NCBI GenBank assembly: GCA_017425245.1
Contig: JAFOOX010000022.1
Coordinates: forward strand, 62,001 to 126,000
Length of the DNA stretch: 64,000 nucleotides
Direction: 5' to 3'
DNA from: Gammaproteobacteria bacterium
GTDB taxonomy: Bacteria; Pseudomonadota; Gammaproteobacteria; Enterobacterales; Neiellaceae
The translations under genes were made by a program, and so were the position numbers. The notes under the pieces are model-generated. The model was not told the DNA's origin. It saw nothing but the letters and a program-made list of their open reading frames with translations, and made no database searches. How positions within the stretch are numbered: the first letter of the stretch is position 1; each line of letters begins with the position of its first letter. Shown here one piece after another: positions 29,010 through 39,880 of the stretch.

Positions 29010-29153
29010 TTGTTACAGAACTTGCTTGATCGCGACCACAGCGCTGAGCAAATGCCCAGTGGTGAGCTGTGGCTTTGCTACTGTTTGATTGGAACTGAGG
29101 GCTAGTTATACGGGTGATGAGCGCTCCAGCCATCAGCCGGGCAGGGACAGGGC

Positions 29154-30731
29154 ATGAGAAACAACCAACCGGTAACGCAGCGCGAAGCGGTTTTCCATGA
29201 CCATCAGCGCATTGTTTCGACGACCGATCTCCATGGGGTAATTACTTACGCCAATCGGGATTTTCAGCAGATATCCGGCTTTGACGCCGATGACCTGATT
29301 GGTCAGGGGCAAAACATCGTCCGCCATCCGGACATGCCGGCCGTCGCCTTTAAAGAGCTATGGCAGTGCATCAAGGCGGGTAAGCCTTGGATGGGGGTGG
29401 TCAAAAACCGTTGCAAGAACGGTGACCATTACTGGGTCGATGCCTTTATTACGCCGGTGATCACCGAGGGCCAAATTAGCGGCTACCAGTCGGTGCGCCT
29501 GAAGCCGGCCGCCAAAGTGGTAGAGCGTGCAACCCATCTTTATCCGCAGTTATGTAAAAGCCCAGCGCGGGCAGAGCGGCCCGTGTGGCGACCGCGCTTG
29601 TTCGCCCAGCTTTATCTGGCCATGGCCGTGGTCATGGCTGTTGTGGGTACGACCCAGTGGTTCGTTGGCCTGTGGCCAGCATTGCTGGTGGGCGCCGCCG
29701 TGGCTGGCCTGCTGGCTCACTGGCTCAGTCTTCCATGGCGGCGGGCAGCGCAGCGGGCACGCGATCTCTATGACAGCCCAGTGGCTCGCGCTGTTTACTG
29801 TGGCCGCCACGATGAGCTGGCGGATCTGCAATTGGCCATTCGCATGCTGCAGGCCCAGCAAGAGACGCTGGTGTGGCGCCTTGGCGATGCTGCGGCGCAG
29901 CTGGATCAGGGTGCCGAGCAGGCGGCAGTGGCCACTCATCAAGTGTGTGGCGAGATGAATAACGAGAAGCAGGAGCTGGAACGGATCGCCACCGCCATGC
30001 ACCAGATGACGGCCACCATCCATGAGGTTGCCCGTCACGCCAGTCAAACGGTGACGACCGCCCGTCACGTCGATGAGGTGGTGGGCTCTGGGCAGGGCGA
30101 GGTTAAATCGACCGTCGACGGCATTCACCAGTTGGCGACCACCATGGACAGCGCCGTGGCCACCATGGAGCAGCTCGATGATGCCAGCCAGCGGATTGGC
30201 ACAGTGGTTGAAGTGATCCGCAGCATTGCCGATCAGACCAACCTGCTTGCGCTAAATGCCGCCATTGAAGCGGCCCGCGCTGGCGAGGCTGGCCGGGGCT
30301 TTGCGGTGGTCGCCGATGAGGTCAGGACCCTGGCATCGCGCACCCAAAGCGCCACTCAGGAGATTCAGGAGATGGTGCAGCGCTTGCAACAGCAGGCGAG
30401 CCTGGCAGTAAATGCCATCCAGAGCGGGCATGAGGGTATCAAGTCAGGGGTGACGCAGGCGGGCGCAGCGGGGCGGGCGCTGGCTGAGATCACTGAAGCC
30501 GTCGGTCAGATCACCGACATGATCGCCCAAATTGCCACCGCCGCCGAGCAGCAGGGGGCCGTCGCCGAAGATATCAACCGCAGCATTGTCAGCATCGACC
30601 ATATGGCTATGGCCACCCTGTCCGGCGCCCAGCGCAGCGACGACGCCAATCGGCAGTTGCAGGCGCAGATCAGCCGGCTACAGGTGATGGTCGATCAGTT
30701 CGGGCGCAATGGCGCGATGAAAGAAAACTAA
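29154..30731 (+). CDS. aer: Aer-type PAS-containing methyl-accepting chemotaxis protein
   Basis: A 525-residue receptor of Aer architecture. A cytoplasmic N-terminal PAS (20-120) carries the Aer-specific [17 protein letters not shown] and [15 protein letters not shown], which in Aer surround the FAD pocket; a hydrophobic hairpin (about 155-190, [18 protein letters not shown]); then the MCP tip [20 protein letters not shown]. There is no periplasmic domain. Aer receptors sense redox or energy state for aerotaxis. It stands 144 nt after cheB, so it may have its own promoter. Convergent with the cyclase gene; the stop codons are 3 bp apart. Confidence 0.9.
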   Translation: MRNNQPVTQREAVFHDHQRIVSTTDLHGVITYANRDFQQISGFDADDLIGQGQNIVRHPDMPAVAFKELWQCIKAGKPWMGVVKNRCKNGDHYWVDAFITPVITEGQISGYQSVRLKPAAKVVERATHLYPQLCKSPARAERPVWRPRLFAQLYLAMAVVMAVVGTTQWFVGLWPALLVGAAVAGLLAHWLSLPWRRAAQRARDLYDSPVARAVYCGRHDELADLQLAIRMLQAQQETLVWRLGDAAAQLDQGAEQAAVATHQVCGEMNNEKQELERIATAMHQMTATIHEVARHASQTVTTARHVDEVVGSGQGEVKSTVDGIHQLATTMDSAVATMEQLDDASQRIGTVVEVIRSIADQTNLLALNAAIEAARAGEAGRGFAVVADEVRTLASRTQSATQEIQEMVQRLQQQASLAVNAIQSGHEGIKSGVTQAGAAGRALAEITEAVGQITDMIAQIATAAEQQGAVAEDINRSIVSIDHMAMATLSGAQRSDDANRQLQAQISRLQVMVDQFGRNGAMKEN

Positions 30732-30734
30732 AAA

Positions 30735-31691
30735 CTAGTCGTCGCTGGCGGCAGTGCAGTTCCGGCCGCTGTGTTTGGCCTGATAGAGGGCCGTATCGGC
30801 CGCTTGTTGCAATGCCGTGCAGCCGTCATTGTCGCTGACAATGGTCGCGGCAATGCCGCGGCTGATGGTGACTCGGAGATGGCTGGCGGCCGTAGCCGCC
30901 TTGAGTGCCAAGGCTTCAACCGCATCGCCCAGCGCATCTGCGACCTTGCGCGCCCCTTCAATCTCAGTAGTGGGTAGTAGGCAAACAAACTCTTCGCCAC
31001 CGTAGCGCGCCAGCAGATCACCCGGCCGCCGCAAACATTTGCGCATGGCCACGGCGATCTGGCGCAGGCAGTCGTCGCCAGCCTGATGGCCGTAGGCATC
31101 ATTGTAGAGTTTGAAATGATCGACATCGATCATCACCAGTGCCAGCGGCTCGCCACTGCGGCGCGCCCGGCGCCATTCGACATCTAGCGCTTCATCGAAG
31201 CGGCGGCGGTTGAATACCCCGGTCAGGCCGTCGATGAACACCATTTGACGCAGCAGATCTGCCTGGGACTTGAGCAGCAGGTGGTTGCGCACCCGTGCCA
31301 GCACCGCTGGGGCGCGGAAGGGTTTGGTGATGAAATCGACCGCGCCGGCATCCAGCCCCTCGGCTTCATCCTCACCGGTATCGCGGCCGGTGACGAAGAT
31401 CACCGGGATGTCGCGGGTCGCCGGATCAGCCTTGAGCCGTCTGCACACCTCGATGCCATCGATGCCCGGCATGATGATATCGAGCAGCACCAGATCAGGC
31501 CGTACCTGGGCACACAAGGCGATCGCCTGCAGCCCGTCGCGGGCCATGGAGACATCCACCATGGGTTGCAGAATGTGGTTCAGCAGCTGAATGTTGGTGA
31601 CCTGATCATCGACCACCAGCACCCGTTTGCGCTCGCTGGACAAGACGCTGGCAGCCGGGCTGTCGCTGTAAGGGGCGGCGGCTTGGGTCAT
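30735..31691 (-). CDS. Response regulator diguanylate cyclase (REC-GGDEF)
   Basis: A 318-residue protein. Receiver (15-135) with VLVVDDQVTN, phospho-acceptor Asp in LVLLDIIMPGIDG and TKPF lysine; then a GGDEF domain with the active signature RYGGEEFVCLL. An inhibitory I-site RPGD lies five residues before GGEEF, so product feedback by c-di-GMP is expected. Its start overlaps the stop of the 1961-residue hybrid kinase by four bases, so the kinase or its HPt domain is the likely phosphodonor. Confidence 0.93.
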   Translation of the reverse strand: MTQAAAPYSDSPAASVLSSERKRVLVVDDQVTNIQLLNHILQPMVDVSMARDGLQAIALCAQVRPDLVLLDIIMPGIDGIEVCRRLKADPATRDIPVIFVTGRDTGEDEAEGLDAGAVDFITKPFRAPAVLARVRNHLLLKSQADLLRQMVFIDGLTGVFNRRRFDEALDVEWRRARRSGEPLALVMIDVDHFKLYNDAYGHQAGDDCLRQIAVAMRKCLRRPGDLLARYGGEEFVCLLPTTEIEGARKVADALGDAVEALALKAATAASHLRVTISRGIAATIVSDNDGCTALQQAADTALYQAKHSGRNCTAASDD

Positions 31692-34600
31692 GCGTCCGGG
31701 TACTCCTGCGGTGGGCGATCAGAAGCCAGCAGCAGTTCGATGCGGGCAATGGCTGCAGCATAGTCGCAGCCGTCTATCTCGTCCTTGAGCTGGGCGACAA
31801 AAGCAATGAGTGTCGGCTCGTCGTTGTCGATTTCGGCGAGCAGCCGACCGGCGCCCAGATCGCCCAGTTGCAGCGCCTTCAGCAGGCGGGTCATCACCTG
31901 CTGTTGGCTTGGGGTCAGGCGCAGTGGCGCGGCTGGTGCGTTGTTCGCTGGCGCTGTGGCGGGAGCTTCGCTGCCGCTGTTGATCGCGGCGATGGTGGCG
32001 ACCAAGGTGTCGTCCATGGTCACCAGTTCGGCAACGGTGGGCGGATCGTCGCTGCGCGCCCGATGTTCAAGGCTGGCGGCAGCGGCGGCCAACTGCTCGG
32101 CGCCGATGGTGGCAGCCACCCCCTTGATGCTGTGAAACAGACGCAACCGCTCATCAGCGGGTTGTTGCCAGAGGCTGGCCGCCGGCGGTAGGCGGCCGTA
32201 CTGCTGCACAAACTGCTGCAGCAGGCGCTGATAGAGCGCGTCGTTACTACCCATTCGATCGAGCGCAGCGCCGCGATCAAGCAAAGCGAAATGTGCCGGT
32301 TGGGCTGACGGACGAAGGAGCCGACCTGTCGGCCCGGTCCCTGCGGTCAATCGGCAGATCACCCCTACCAGCTCTTCGACGTTGACCGGCTTGCCGATAT
32401 GATCGTTCATGCCGGCTGCCAGGCAATGGTCGCGGTCGCTGGTCATGGCATTGGCGGTCATGGCCACGATCGGCAGCGTGGTGAGGCCCAACTGGTGGCG
32501 GATCTGGCGGGTCGCTTCAATGCCATCCAGCTCCGGCATCTGCAGATCCATCAGTACCAGATCAAAGCGCTCTGGCTGGTGGCGCAGCGCATCAATGGCT
32601 AGCAGGCCGTTGGTGGCGATCTCGACGCTGGCTCCCTCCAGCCGTAGCATTTCGGCTGCTACTTGCTGGTTGAGCGGGTTGTCCTCGACCAGCAGCAAAT
32701 GGCGACTGCCAAGTCGCTGCGGCCTTTGTTCGATAGGTGCCGTCGGCGTCTTTGGTTGCAGGCTGGCACGCAGCTGGTTGAGGGTGACCGGCTTGGTCAG
32801 AATGCTGTCCACCTGCTGGGCCAGATGGCTGCCTAACAGTTCGCGGCCGTGGGCGGTGACCATCACCACCCGCGTCGGTTGGTGCTGCAGTTGCGGCTGC
32901 AGGGCGGCGATCAGGCTCAGGCCATCCATCTGTGGCATCTGCCAGTCGACCAGTAACGCGTTGAACGGGCGTTGTTGTTGGTCGGCGGTGATGGCCAGCG
33001 CCAGCGCGTCTACGGCGTTGTCACTAGCGCACACCTCGGCGCCGAGCAGCGCAGCCAGCTCGGCCATAGCCTGCAGGCTGATCGGGTTGTCATCCACCAC
33101 CAGCAGCCGTTTGCCGGCCCAGTCGCCAGCAGCCGGCTGGCATTCGTCGCTGCTGATGGCCAAGGGCAGGCTGAAACTGAACTCACTGCCCACCCCCAGG
33201 CTGCTGTGCACCTCAATGTCGCCGCCCATAAGCCGCACCAGCTGGCGACTGATGGCTAACCCCAGCCCAGAGCCACCGAAGCGGCGGGTGGTGGAGGCCT
33301 CCGCCTGACTGAAACTGTCAAAGATCTGGGCCAGCTGCTCGGGGGCGATGCCGATGCCGGTATCGCGTACGGTGAAGGTCAGCTCGACCTGAACGGCGTT
33401 GCGCTGATTGACCTGCAGTAGCAGTTCAACACTGCCGCTGGGGGAGAACTTGATGGCGTTACCAAGCAGATTGATCAGCACCTGCTGCAGGCGCATGGCA
33501 TCGCCCACCAGCATCTGCGGCAGTTGTGGGTCGATGCGGAAACAGAGTTCCAACTCGTGGCTGCGAGCGCTGCCGGCGGCAATCACCGCAAGGTTGTCGA
33601 GCAATTGGTGGAGGTCAAATGGGGCGTGCTCCAGCGTCAAGCGTCCAGCATCGATTTTGGCGAGATCGAGTACGTCATTGAGCAGTGCCAGCAGGGTGCG
33701 GCCAGCGCTGTCGATCTTGTCGACGTAGTCACGTTGCTGGCCATTCAGCGCCCCTTGCTGCAGCAGGTAGGTCAGCCCCAGCACTGCGTTCATTGGGGTA
33801 CGTATTTCATGGCTGATGTTGGCCAGAAACTGGCTCTTGGCGCGGTTGGCATCTTCGGCCAGCACCTTGGCCCGGCGCAGTTCAGCTTCAGTGCTTTTGC
33901 GGATACTGATCTCTTGAAAGAAGCCATACCAGACCACCGTCATCACCCCCTGACGCTGGGGCACTGCCTGCACCGCCACCCAACGCGGCTCGCCATCGCC
34001 GTTTAGGCGGATCTCTTGCTCGATGGTGGTCAGGTTGTCGGCTGAAGCCTCCAGCGCCTGCATCAGGCGTTGGGCATCATCCCGTTCTACTTTGCCAAAG
34101 AGCAGGCTGACATCATCTTCGGCAGCACTCAGAGGCAGGCCAAACAGGCTATCTACGCCACTATTGATAAAGTTGAACTGATAGCTGCCGCTGGCGTCGC
34201 GCTCCAGCTCAAACACCACCAGCGGCACCTTGTCGGTAAGGGCGCGCAGACGCGCCTGACTGCGCATTAGCGCTGTGGTTGCTTCACGTTCGGCGGTCAC
34301 ATCCCAGAACAGGATAAGAACGCCGTTGATGTGGTCATCGTCGTCGCGTACCGGCACCTTGATGGTGTGCACGATCTGGTTATCACCAGCATGATTGAAC
34401 GCTTCATCAAAAGACTCTGTCACGCCAAGGGCCATTACCCGCAGATCATCGGCGCGATACTTGGCCGTTAGTTCAGCGGTGAAAAAGTCGCGGTCGCAGC
34501 GGCCAACCAGTTGCTCTGCGGTCAGCCCCAGTAGTTGGGCGTAGGCCGGATTGGCCGCCAGATAGTAACCGTCACTGTCTTTGTAGAGTACGTTGAGCGG

Positions 34601-37573
34601 CAGGTGGTCGAGTAGCTCCTTGAGCCGCTTGCGGCTTTGGTTCAAGGCCAGTTCGGCCTGTTTGCGCTCGCTGATGTCAGTAATGTAACCATGCCATAGG
34701 ATGCTACCGTCTGCTTGTTGCTGCGGCGTTGAGTAGCCTTCAACCCAGATTTGGCCACGACTAGGGTGGTTGACCCGGTATTCGCAGCGCCAGGAGCTCA
34801 GCTGTTGTGCTGACCGCTGTACGCTGGCAATAACCTGGGATATATCGCCGGGATCGATCACGCCGTAGACGGTACTGGCGTCATCGGCCACTTGGGCAGG
34901 AGTGACGCCATAGATACCCCACAGACCGTCACTGGCCCACGGAAAACAGCTGCTGCCGTCTGGCCGCAGTTGATATTGAAAGATCACACCGGGCACCTGC
35001 TGCGACAGTTTGCGCAGCAGTTCGTCCCGCTCGCGCAAACCGGCTTCGGCCGCTTTGCGTGCCGAAATGTCGGTATGAGTGCCGATGATGCGGTTCGGTT
35101 GACCGGGTGCTGAGCCGCTCACTATCTTGCCGCGATCGAGGATCCACAACCATTGGCCATTTTTGTGGCGCATGCGGATCTCAAGGGCGAAGTTGGGGAT
35201 CTCGCCATGGGTGTGGCGCTCAACCAGTGCCAGTGCCCGAGGCAGATCATCCGGATGAACACGGCTGGTCCACTCATCCAGCGTGTCGCCGATCTCATCA
35301 TCTCGGTAGCCAAGCATTGCCTTCCAGCGGCGGGAATAGAACACCTCACCGCTGGTCATGTTCCAGTCCCAGACACCATCGCCGGAGCCTTCAAGAGCGA
35401 AGTTCCAGCGCTCTTCGTGCAGTCGGATGCGCTCTTCGATGGCACGCCGCTCGGTGACATCGGAATGGGTACCGATCACCCGGGCCGGCTGGCCATCGGC
35501 CTGCCACGCGACCACCATGCCCCGATCCAGAATCCACAGCCAGCGACCATCCTTGTGGCGCACCCGGTGTTCATTGACATAGAGCGGCGCCTGACCGCTG
35601 AAGTGGCGCTGCAAATCGGCCATGCAGGCGGCCAGATCATCCGGATGAACACGGCTCGACCACTCCTCCAGGCTGGTACCGACTTCATCATCGGCGTAGC
35701 CGAGCATTGCTTTCCAACGGCGGGAAAAGAAGACGCTGTTGGTCACTGCGTCCCAGTCCCAGATGCCATCGCCTGAACCTTCCAACGCAAACTGCCAGCG
35801 CTGTTCGGCCAGTGCCAGCTGATCGCTGGCCCGTTGCTGGTCTGCGGACATACGCAGGTTAACGATGATCTGGGCGGCGGCGGTGAGTAGCGGTTGCAGC
35901 TTGTCAGCCAGCAGCTGGTCATAGCCGCCGGGGCGGTTGGCGACTCCGACCATACCCACCATCACCCCTGCATGCAGCAGCGGCAGCCCGAGGTAGCAGT
36001 TCATGGCCGGGTGGCCGGGGGGGAGCCCGCCAGCGCGCGGATCTTGGGTTGGATCGTTGCTGATTACCGTGCTGCCGGTGCGCATGGTGTGGCCAAACAG
36101 ACTATGCAGGTTACGAAACTCAAGGCCTTTGGGGGCTTGGCCTGCGTAGAATTGGCGAGTCTCATCGTTCCAGGCGACGTTGGTGATGGCGTAGGTATTG
36201 AGATAGGGGTTGCCATCATCGTTATGCAGAACTTCGCCGACAAAGCCGTAGCCACTGACGGTCAGGGACAGCAGATCCTGCAGCATGCGGTCGAAGGTTT
36301 GTTGGCGGTCCTGGCTCTCGATAAAGATCTGCTGCAGCCGTGATACGGCGGCCAGTAGGTCGGTGGAGAATTTAAGCTCCGCTTCCGCCCGCTTGCGGTC
36401 GCTGATATCCACCACCTGAGAGACGAAGTAAAGCGGTGCGCCGCTGCCATCGCGCACCAGCGACACCCCCAGCAGCGCCCAGACGATCCGTCCATCGCTG
36501 GCGATGTAGCGCTTTTCGATCTGGTAGTTGTCACGCTCACCGGCGAGCAAACTGGCGACCTCGGCCAGATCGGCGCGTAGATCGTCGGGGTGGGTTACGG
36601 CCTGAAAATCGGTGGCCAGCAGTGCCTTTTCGCTAAAGCCGAGCATGGTGCACAGTGCCCGGTTAACCTGCAGCCATTTACCGTCCAGGGCGACAATGGC
36701 CACGCCATTGGTGGAGGTGGCAAATGCGCCGCGAAACCGCCGTTCGCTCTCGGCCAGCTTGTGCTCATGTTGCTTGCGTTCGCTGATATCCACGGCATTA
36801 CCGAGAAAACCGCTGATCTCGCCGCGCTCGTTATGGATGGCACTGACCGACAGCAGCACCGGCACCGGCCGTCCATCCTTGCGGATGTAGGTCCATTCAT
36901 GTTCGTTGGCCAGCCCCAGCCGGGATTTGGCGACAAACACCTCGAACCCCGGCTCCAGCGGCAGTCCCAGCTCGCGTGAGAACTCGGCGGCGCGCCGCAC
37001 CACCTCCTGCGGATCATGGAAACGGGCCGGGGTAAGGCGGCCGATCAGCTCACCGGCGCCATAGCCCAGCAGCCGTTCGGCGGCCGGATTGAACATGCTG
37101 ATGATGCCGTCGACATCAGTGGCAATCACGGCGTGGGCGGCGTGCTCCAGCACCTGCTGGTTAAGCAGGGTCGCATGCTGTAACGCCTGTTGCTGAGCAA
37201 TGCTCTCAGTCAGATCGCGCAACATGCCGATGAAGTGGGGAACGCCTTTGATGGATATCTTGTCAACTTTAAGGAGTAGGTCGACCAGCGAGCCGTCTTT
37301 GCGCGTGCCCTTAACCTGGCGTTTATGGCCAATTATCTTTGGAAGACCACCAGCGAGATAATTCTGAATATAGTGATCATGCTGAGTCGCATGGGGCTCT
37401 GGCATTAGCATTCGCAGGTTTTGGCCAATCAGCTCGTCCGGGCGGTAACCGAAGATGCGCTCGGTGGTGCTGTTGACCTGAACGATGCAGCCGCGCTGAT
37501 CAGCGGTGATCACTGCATCATCCAAGTGATCCAGCAGCACTTCGAGCATGTTTGACGAGAGTGTGGTGGTCAT
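31688..37573 (-). CDS. Large soluble hybrid histidine kinase (multi-PAS, GAF, HK, REC-REC, HPt)
   Basis: 1961 residues with no membrane segment. Three PAS domains (to about 400), a GAF (about 415-575), five more PAS domains (about 590-1235), HisKA with SQFLANISHEIRTPMNAV (His near 1254), HATPase, receiver 1 (about 1489-1610; Asp in LLVDWQMPQMDG near 1543), receiver 2 (about 1635-1755; Asp in VLMDLQMPELDG near 1673) and HPt with LFHSIKGVAATIG (His near 1811). PAS domains four and five are near-identical tandem copies. It should run a complete His-Asp-His phosphorelay to the adjacent REC-GGDEF protein, with which it overlaps by four bases. Ligands are unknown. Confidence 0.93.
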   Translation of the reverse strand: MTTTLSSNMLEVLLDHLDDAVITADQRGCIVQVNSTTERIFGYRPDELIGQNLRMLMPEPHATQHDHYIQNYLAGGLPKIIGHKRQVKGTRKDGSLVDLLLKVDKISIKGVPHFIGMLRDLTESIAQQQALQHATLLNQQVLEHAAHAVIATDVDGIISMFNPAAERLLGYGAGELIGRLTPARFHDPQEVVRRAAEFSRELGLPLEPGFEVFVAKSRLGLANEHEWTYIRKDGRPVPVLLSVSAIHNERGEISGFLGNAVDISERKQHEHKLAESERRFRGAFATSTNGVAIVALDGKWLQVNRALCTMLGFSEKALLATDFQAVTHPDDLRADLAEVASLLAGERDNYQIEKRYIASDGRIVWALLGVSLVRDGSGAPLYFVSQVVDISDRKRAEAELKFSTDLLAAVSRLQQIFIESQDRQQTFDRMLQDLLSLTVSGYGFVGEVLHNDDGNPYLNTYAITNVAWNDETRQFYAGQAPKGLEFRNLHSLFGHTMRTGSTVISNDPTQDPRAGGLPPGHPAMNCYLGLPLLHAGVMVGMVGVANRPGGYDQLLADKLQPLLTAAAQIIVNLRMSADQQRASDQLALAEQRWQFALEGSGDGIWDWDAVTNSVFFSRRWKAMLGYADDEVGTSLEEWSSRVHPDDLAACMADLQRHFSGQAPLYVNEHRVRHKDGRWLWILDRGMVVAWQADGQPARVIGTHSDVTERRAIEERIRLHEERWNFALEGSGDGVWDWNMTSGEVFYSRRWKAMLGYRDDEIGDTLDEWTSRVHPDDLPRALALVERHTHGEIPNFALEIRMRHKNGQWLWILDRGKIVSGSAPGQPNRIIGTHTDISARKAAEAGLRERDELLRKLSQQVPGVIFQYQLRPDGSSCFPWASDGLWGIYGVTPAQVADDASTVYGVIDPGDISQVIASVQRSAQQLSSWRCEYRVNHPSRGQIWVEGYSTPQQQADGSILWHGYITDISERKQAELALNQSRKRLKELLDHLPLNVLYKDSDGYYLAANPAYAQLLGLTAEQLVGRCDRDFFTAELTAKYRADDLRVMALGVTESFDEAFNHAGDNQIVHTIKVPVRDDDDHINGVLILFWDVTAEREATTALMRSQARLRALTDKVPLVVFELERDASGSYQFNFINSGVDSLFGLPLSAAEDDVSLLFGKVERDDAQRLMQALEASADNLTTIEQEIRLNGDGEPRWVAVQAVPQRQGVMTVVWYGFFQEISIRKSTEAELRRAKVLAEDANRAKSQFLANISHEIRTPMNAVLGLTYLLQQGALNGQQRDYVDKIDSAGRTLLALLNDVLDLAKIDAGRLTLEHAPFDLHQLLDNLAVIAAGSARSHELELCFRIDPQLPQMLVGDAMRLQQVLINLLGNAIKFSPSGSVELLLQVNQRNAVQVELTFTVRDTGIGIAPEQLAQIFDSFSQAEASTTRRFGGSGLGLAISRQLVRLMGGDIEVHSSLGVGSEFSFSLPLAISSDECQPAAGDWAGKRLLVVDDNPISLQAMAELAALLGAEVCASDNAVDALALAITADQQQRPFNALLVDWQMPQMDGLSLIAALQPQLQHQPTRVVMVTAHGRELLGSHLAQQVDSILTKPVTLNQLRASLQPKTPTAPIEQRPQRLGSRHLLLVEDNPLNQQVAAEMLRLEGASVEIATNGLLAIDALRHQPERFDLVLMDLQMPELDGIEATRQIRHQLGLTTLPIVAMTANAMTSDRDHCLAAGMNDHIGKPVNVEELVGVICRLTAGTGPTGRLLRPSAQPAHFALLDRGAALDRMGSNDALYQRLLQQFVQQYGRLPPAASLWQQPADERLRLFHSIKGVAATIGAEQLAAAAASLEHRARSDDPPTVAELVTMDDTLVATIAAINSGSEAPATAPANNAPAAPLRLTPSQQQVMTRLLKALQLGDLGAGRLLAEIDNDEPTLIAFVAQLKDEIDGCDYAAAIARIELLLASDRPPQEYPDA

Positions 37574-37707
37574 CGCGCCGACTGTTGGGCTGGAATCTGG
37601 TTTTGAGTCTAACCGCCTGTTACCAATGGGCCAATTGAGGTCATGAAAGTGTGCACCGGGTAGGCTCTAGGCTTGTAGGGCAGTAATTGCCGTGAGGGGA
37701 GTCAGCC

Positions 37708-38469
37708 ATGTCGTTGTTTGACAGTCACTGTCACCTCGATTTTGCCGAGTTCGATGACGATCGCGACGCGCTGTGGGCGCAGTGCCGGGCCGCCGGCATC
37801 GAGAGGCTGCTGATCCCGGGCGTCTGTCTGGCTGACTTCCAGCGCCAGGCGGCGGTGGTCGCCAGTTGTAGCGGCACTGTGGCCGCGTATGGCTTACATC
37901 CGTGGTGGCAGCAGCACCATCGCGCTGACCACTTGCAGCTGCTGGCGAATTGGCTGAGCCGCTCGGAGTGCGTGGCGGTGGGCGAGTGTGGGCTGGATCT
38001 GGCCATCGACGGCGCTGATCTGGCGCTGCAGCGTCAGCTGCTCAACGCCCAGCTGGCGCTGGCGGTCGACTTCAACAAGCCGGTGGTTTTGCATGTGCGT
38101 AGCGCTCATGAGCCGCTGCTAAATCTGCTCAAAGCCTTCCGCCTGCCCAAAGGTGGGGTGGTCCACGCCTTCTCCGGCCCGCCAGAGCTGGCGGCGCAAT
38201 ATGCCCGCCACGGCCTCAAACTGGGCATTGGCGGTACCATCAGCTACCTGCGGGCGGCCAAAACCCGGCGCACCGTGGCCGAGGTCCCGCTTGACTGGCT
38301 GGTGCTGGAAACCGATGCCCCGGCCATGCCGCTGGCGGGCTATCAGGGCCAGCGCAACAGCCCGCTGCAACTGCCGCTGGTGCTTACCACCCTGGCTGCA
38401 CTGCGCGATGAGCAGCCGTTAGCCCTGGCGGATCAGCTGTGGCGTACCAGCTGCGAGCTGTTTGGCTGA
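37708..38469 (+). CDS. TatD family metal-dependent hydrolase (YjjV-like)
   Basis: A 253-residue TatD-family protein with DSHCHLDF at 5-12, GECGLDLAI near 93, VLHVRSAHEPL near 130, VHAFSG near 150 and the closing LETDAPAMPLAGYQGQRNSP. Fairly distant from the TatD at 5088; the shorter loops and AMPLAG end are those of the YjjV branch. TatD proteins are metal-dependent nucleases or hydrolases. GAGGGGAG precedes the ATG. Confidence 0.9.
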   Translation: MSLFDSHCHLDFAEFDDDRDALWAQCRAAGIERLLIPGVCLADFQRQAAVVASCSGTVAAYGLHPWWQQHHRADHLQLLANWLSRSECVAVGECGLDLAIDGADLALQRQLLNAQLALAVDFNKPVVLHVRSAHEPLLNLLKAFRLPKGGVVHAFSGPPELAAQYARHGLKLGIGGTISYLRAAKTRRTVAEVPLDWLVLETDAPAMPLAGYQGQRNSPLQLPLVLTTLAALRDEQPLALADQLWRTSCELFG

Positions 38470-38540
38470 CAGCGCCCGCTGTCACCGGACTGTCATCATG
38501 CTGACCAACACTGCCCGCAGTGGTTGACGAGGGCAGTGGT

Positions 38541-39776
38541 ATGCGTTTGATGATCGTGGTGTTGACCGCGCTGGTGCTGTCTGGCTGCGGCAGTATGGCC
38601 CGTGGCGTGACTGAGGCGATGATGGCCGAGGCGCGACGGCCGGTAATCGGCCGCTGTGAGGTTGAAGGCAGCAGCTTTGTCGGCGTGGGCGGCTATCAGC
38701 GCCCCGGGGTCCCGCTCAAGGTGCTGATGGTCCATGGCGTGGGTGATTACCGCCAAGGTTACAGCGATGCGCTGGCGGCGGGGATCGCTCGGGAGCTGGG
38801 CTTTGGCACCCGTTCGCGGGTCAGCAAGCAGCTGCAGCTGATGGGGCCCCTGACGGCCGCCGGTAGAACCTTGCCGGGGCCGGTACAACAGCCCTTGGGC
38901 GAACTTAAGGTCAACCAGTATCAGCGTCATGACGGCGCCACGCTTGAGGTGCATGAACTGCTGTGGAACCCGCTGACCAGTCATGAAAAGGCATTGTTGA
39001 CCTTCGATAGCAGCGCCGATCTGGGACGGCAGCGCGCGTCGCTGAACCGCGACTTCAAGCAGCTGCTCAATGCCCATATCGCCGATCCGTTGATCTATCT
39101 GGGGCCTACCGGTGGCGCCATTCGCCAGTCGGTGGCGCAGGCGCTTTGTCTGCTGCGCCGGCAGCGCTGGTCACAACTGGCCGAGGAGGGCAGTTGGCAA
39201 TGCCCGGTCGATGCCACGCCGTCAGCGGCCGCTGATGATCCACTGGTGATTGTCAGCCACAGCATGGGCAGCCGTATCGTGATCGATGCACTGGCCGAGA
39301 TCAGCGGTCGCGCTGCTGCCGATGGCAGCCGGCTATGGCGCGATCAGGTGGTGCCGGTGTATATGCTCTCCAACCAGCTGCAGTTGCTGCAGCTGGGGCG
39401 CACGGCGCCTGCGGTGGCTGAGCGCCGTGGCCAGTTTTGTGGTCCCAAGGCCACTTCGCCAGCCCAACGCCAGCTGGCGCGACTGGAGATTGTGGCCATC
39501 AGCGATCCCAATGATCTGCTCAGCTACAGCGTGCCTCAACCCTTTATCGACCGCTTCATCGACAGCCGGCTTTGCCCGCAGCTGACCAACGTCAGCTTTA
39601 CCCTGACCACGCCGGTCGAGCTATTTGGTATCGGTCAGCTGGCGATGCCGATGGAGGCCCACAAAGGCTACCTCGACAACCCGGAACTGATCACGCTGCT
39701 CGCTCACGGCCTGGTAGCCTCGGCGGGGCTGAACGGCATGCGCCCCTGTCGTCAGCTGTTGCTTGAGGAAGGCTAG
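38541..39776 (+). CDS. Lipoprotein with alpha/beta-hydrolase fold
   Basis: About 411 residues. A lipoprotein signal (MRLMIVVLTALVLSGCGSMA, lipidated Cys17) puts it in the envelope. The hydrolase core has LKVLMVHGVGDYRQGY near the oxyanion region, a nucleophile elbow VIVSHSMGSRIVID (Ser), an Asp in AISDPNDLLSYSVP and a His in MEAHKGYLDNPEL. This is a plausible Ser-Asp-His esterase or lipase; substrate unknown. ATG 38541 with GAGGG eight bases upstream is preferred to GTG 38520, since it places the signal peptide at the N-terminus. Confidence 0.8.
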   Translation: MRLMIVVLTALVLSGCGSMARGVTEAMMAEARRPVIGRCEVEGSSFVGVGGYQRPGVPLKVLMVHGVGDYRQGYSDALAAGIARELGFGTRSRVSKQLQLMGPLTAAGRTLPGPVQQPLGELKVNQYQRHDGATLEVHELLWNPLTSHEKALLTFDSSADLGRQRASLNRDFKQLLNAHIADPLIYLGPTGGAIRQSVAQALCLLRRQRWSQLAEEGSWQCPVDATPSAAADDPLVIVSHSMGSRIVIDALAEISGRAAADGSRLWRDQVVPVYMLSNQLQLLQLGRTAPAVAERRGQFCGPKATSPAQRQLARLEIVAISDPNDLLSYSVPQPFIDRFIDSRLCPQLTNVSFTLTTPVELFGIGQLAMPMEAHKGYLDNPELITLLAHGLVASAGLNGMRPCRQLLLEEG

Positions 39777-39880
39777 GGCGGCGCCGCTGTGATCCTGGCC
39801 CGGGCCTGGCACCGCGCCCCTTGGGGGATGGCTGCGCCACTGGCACACTGGCCGTAACAACCTTGATAACGGAACGAGCA

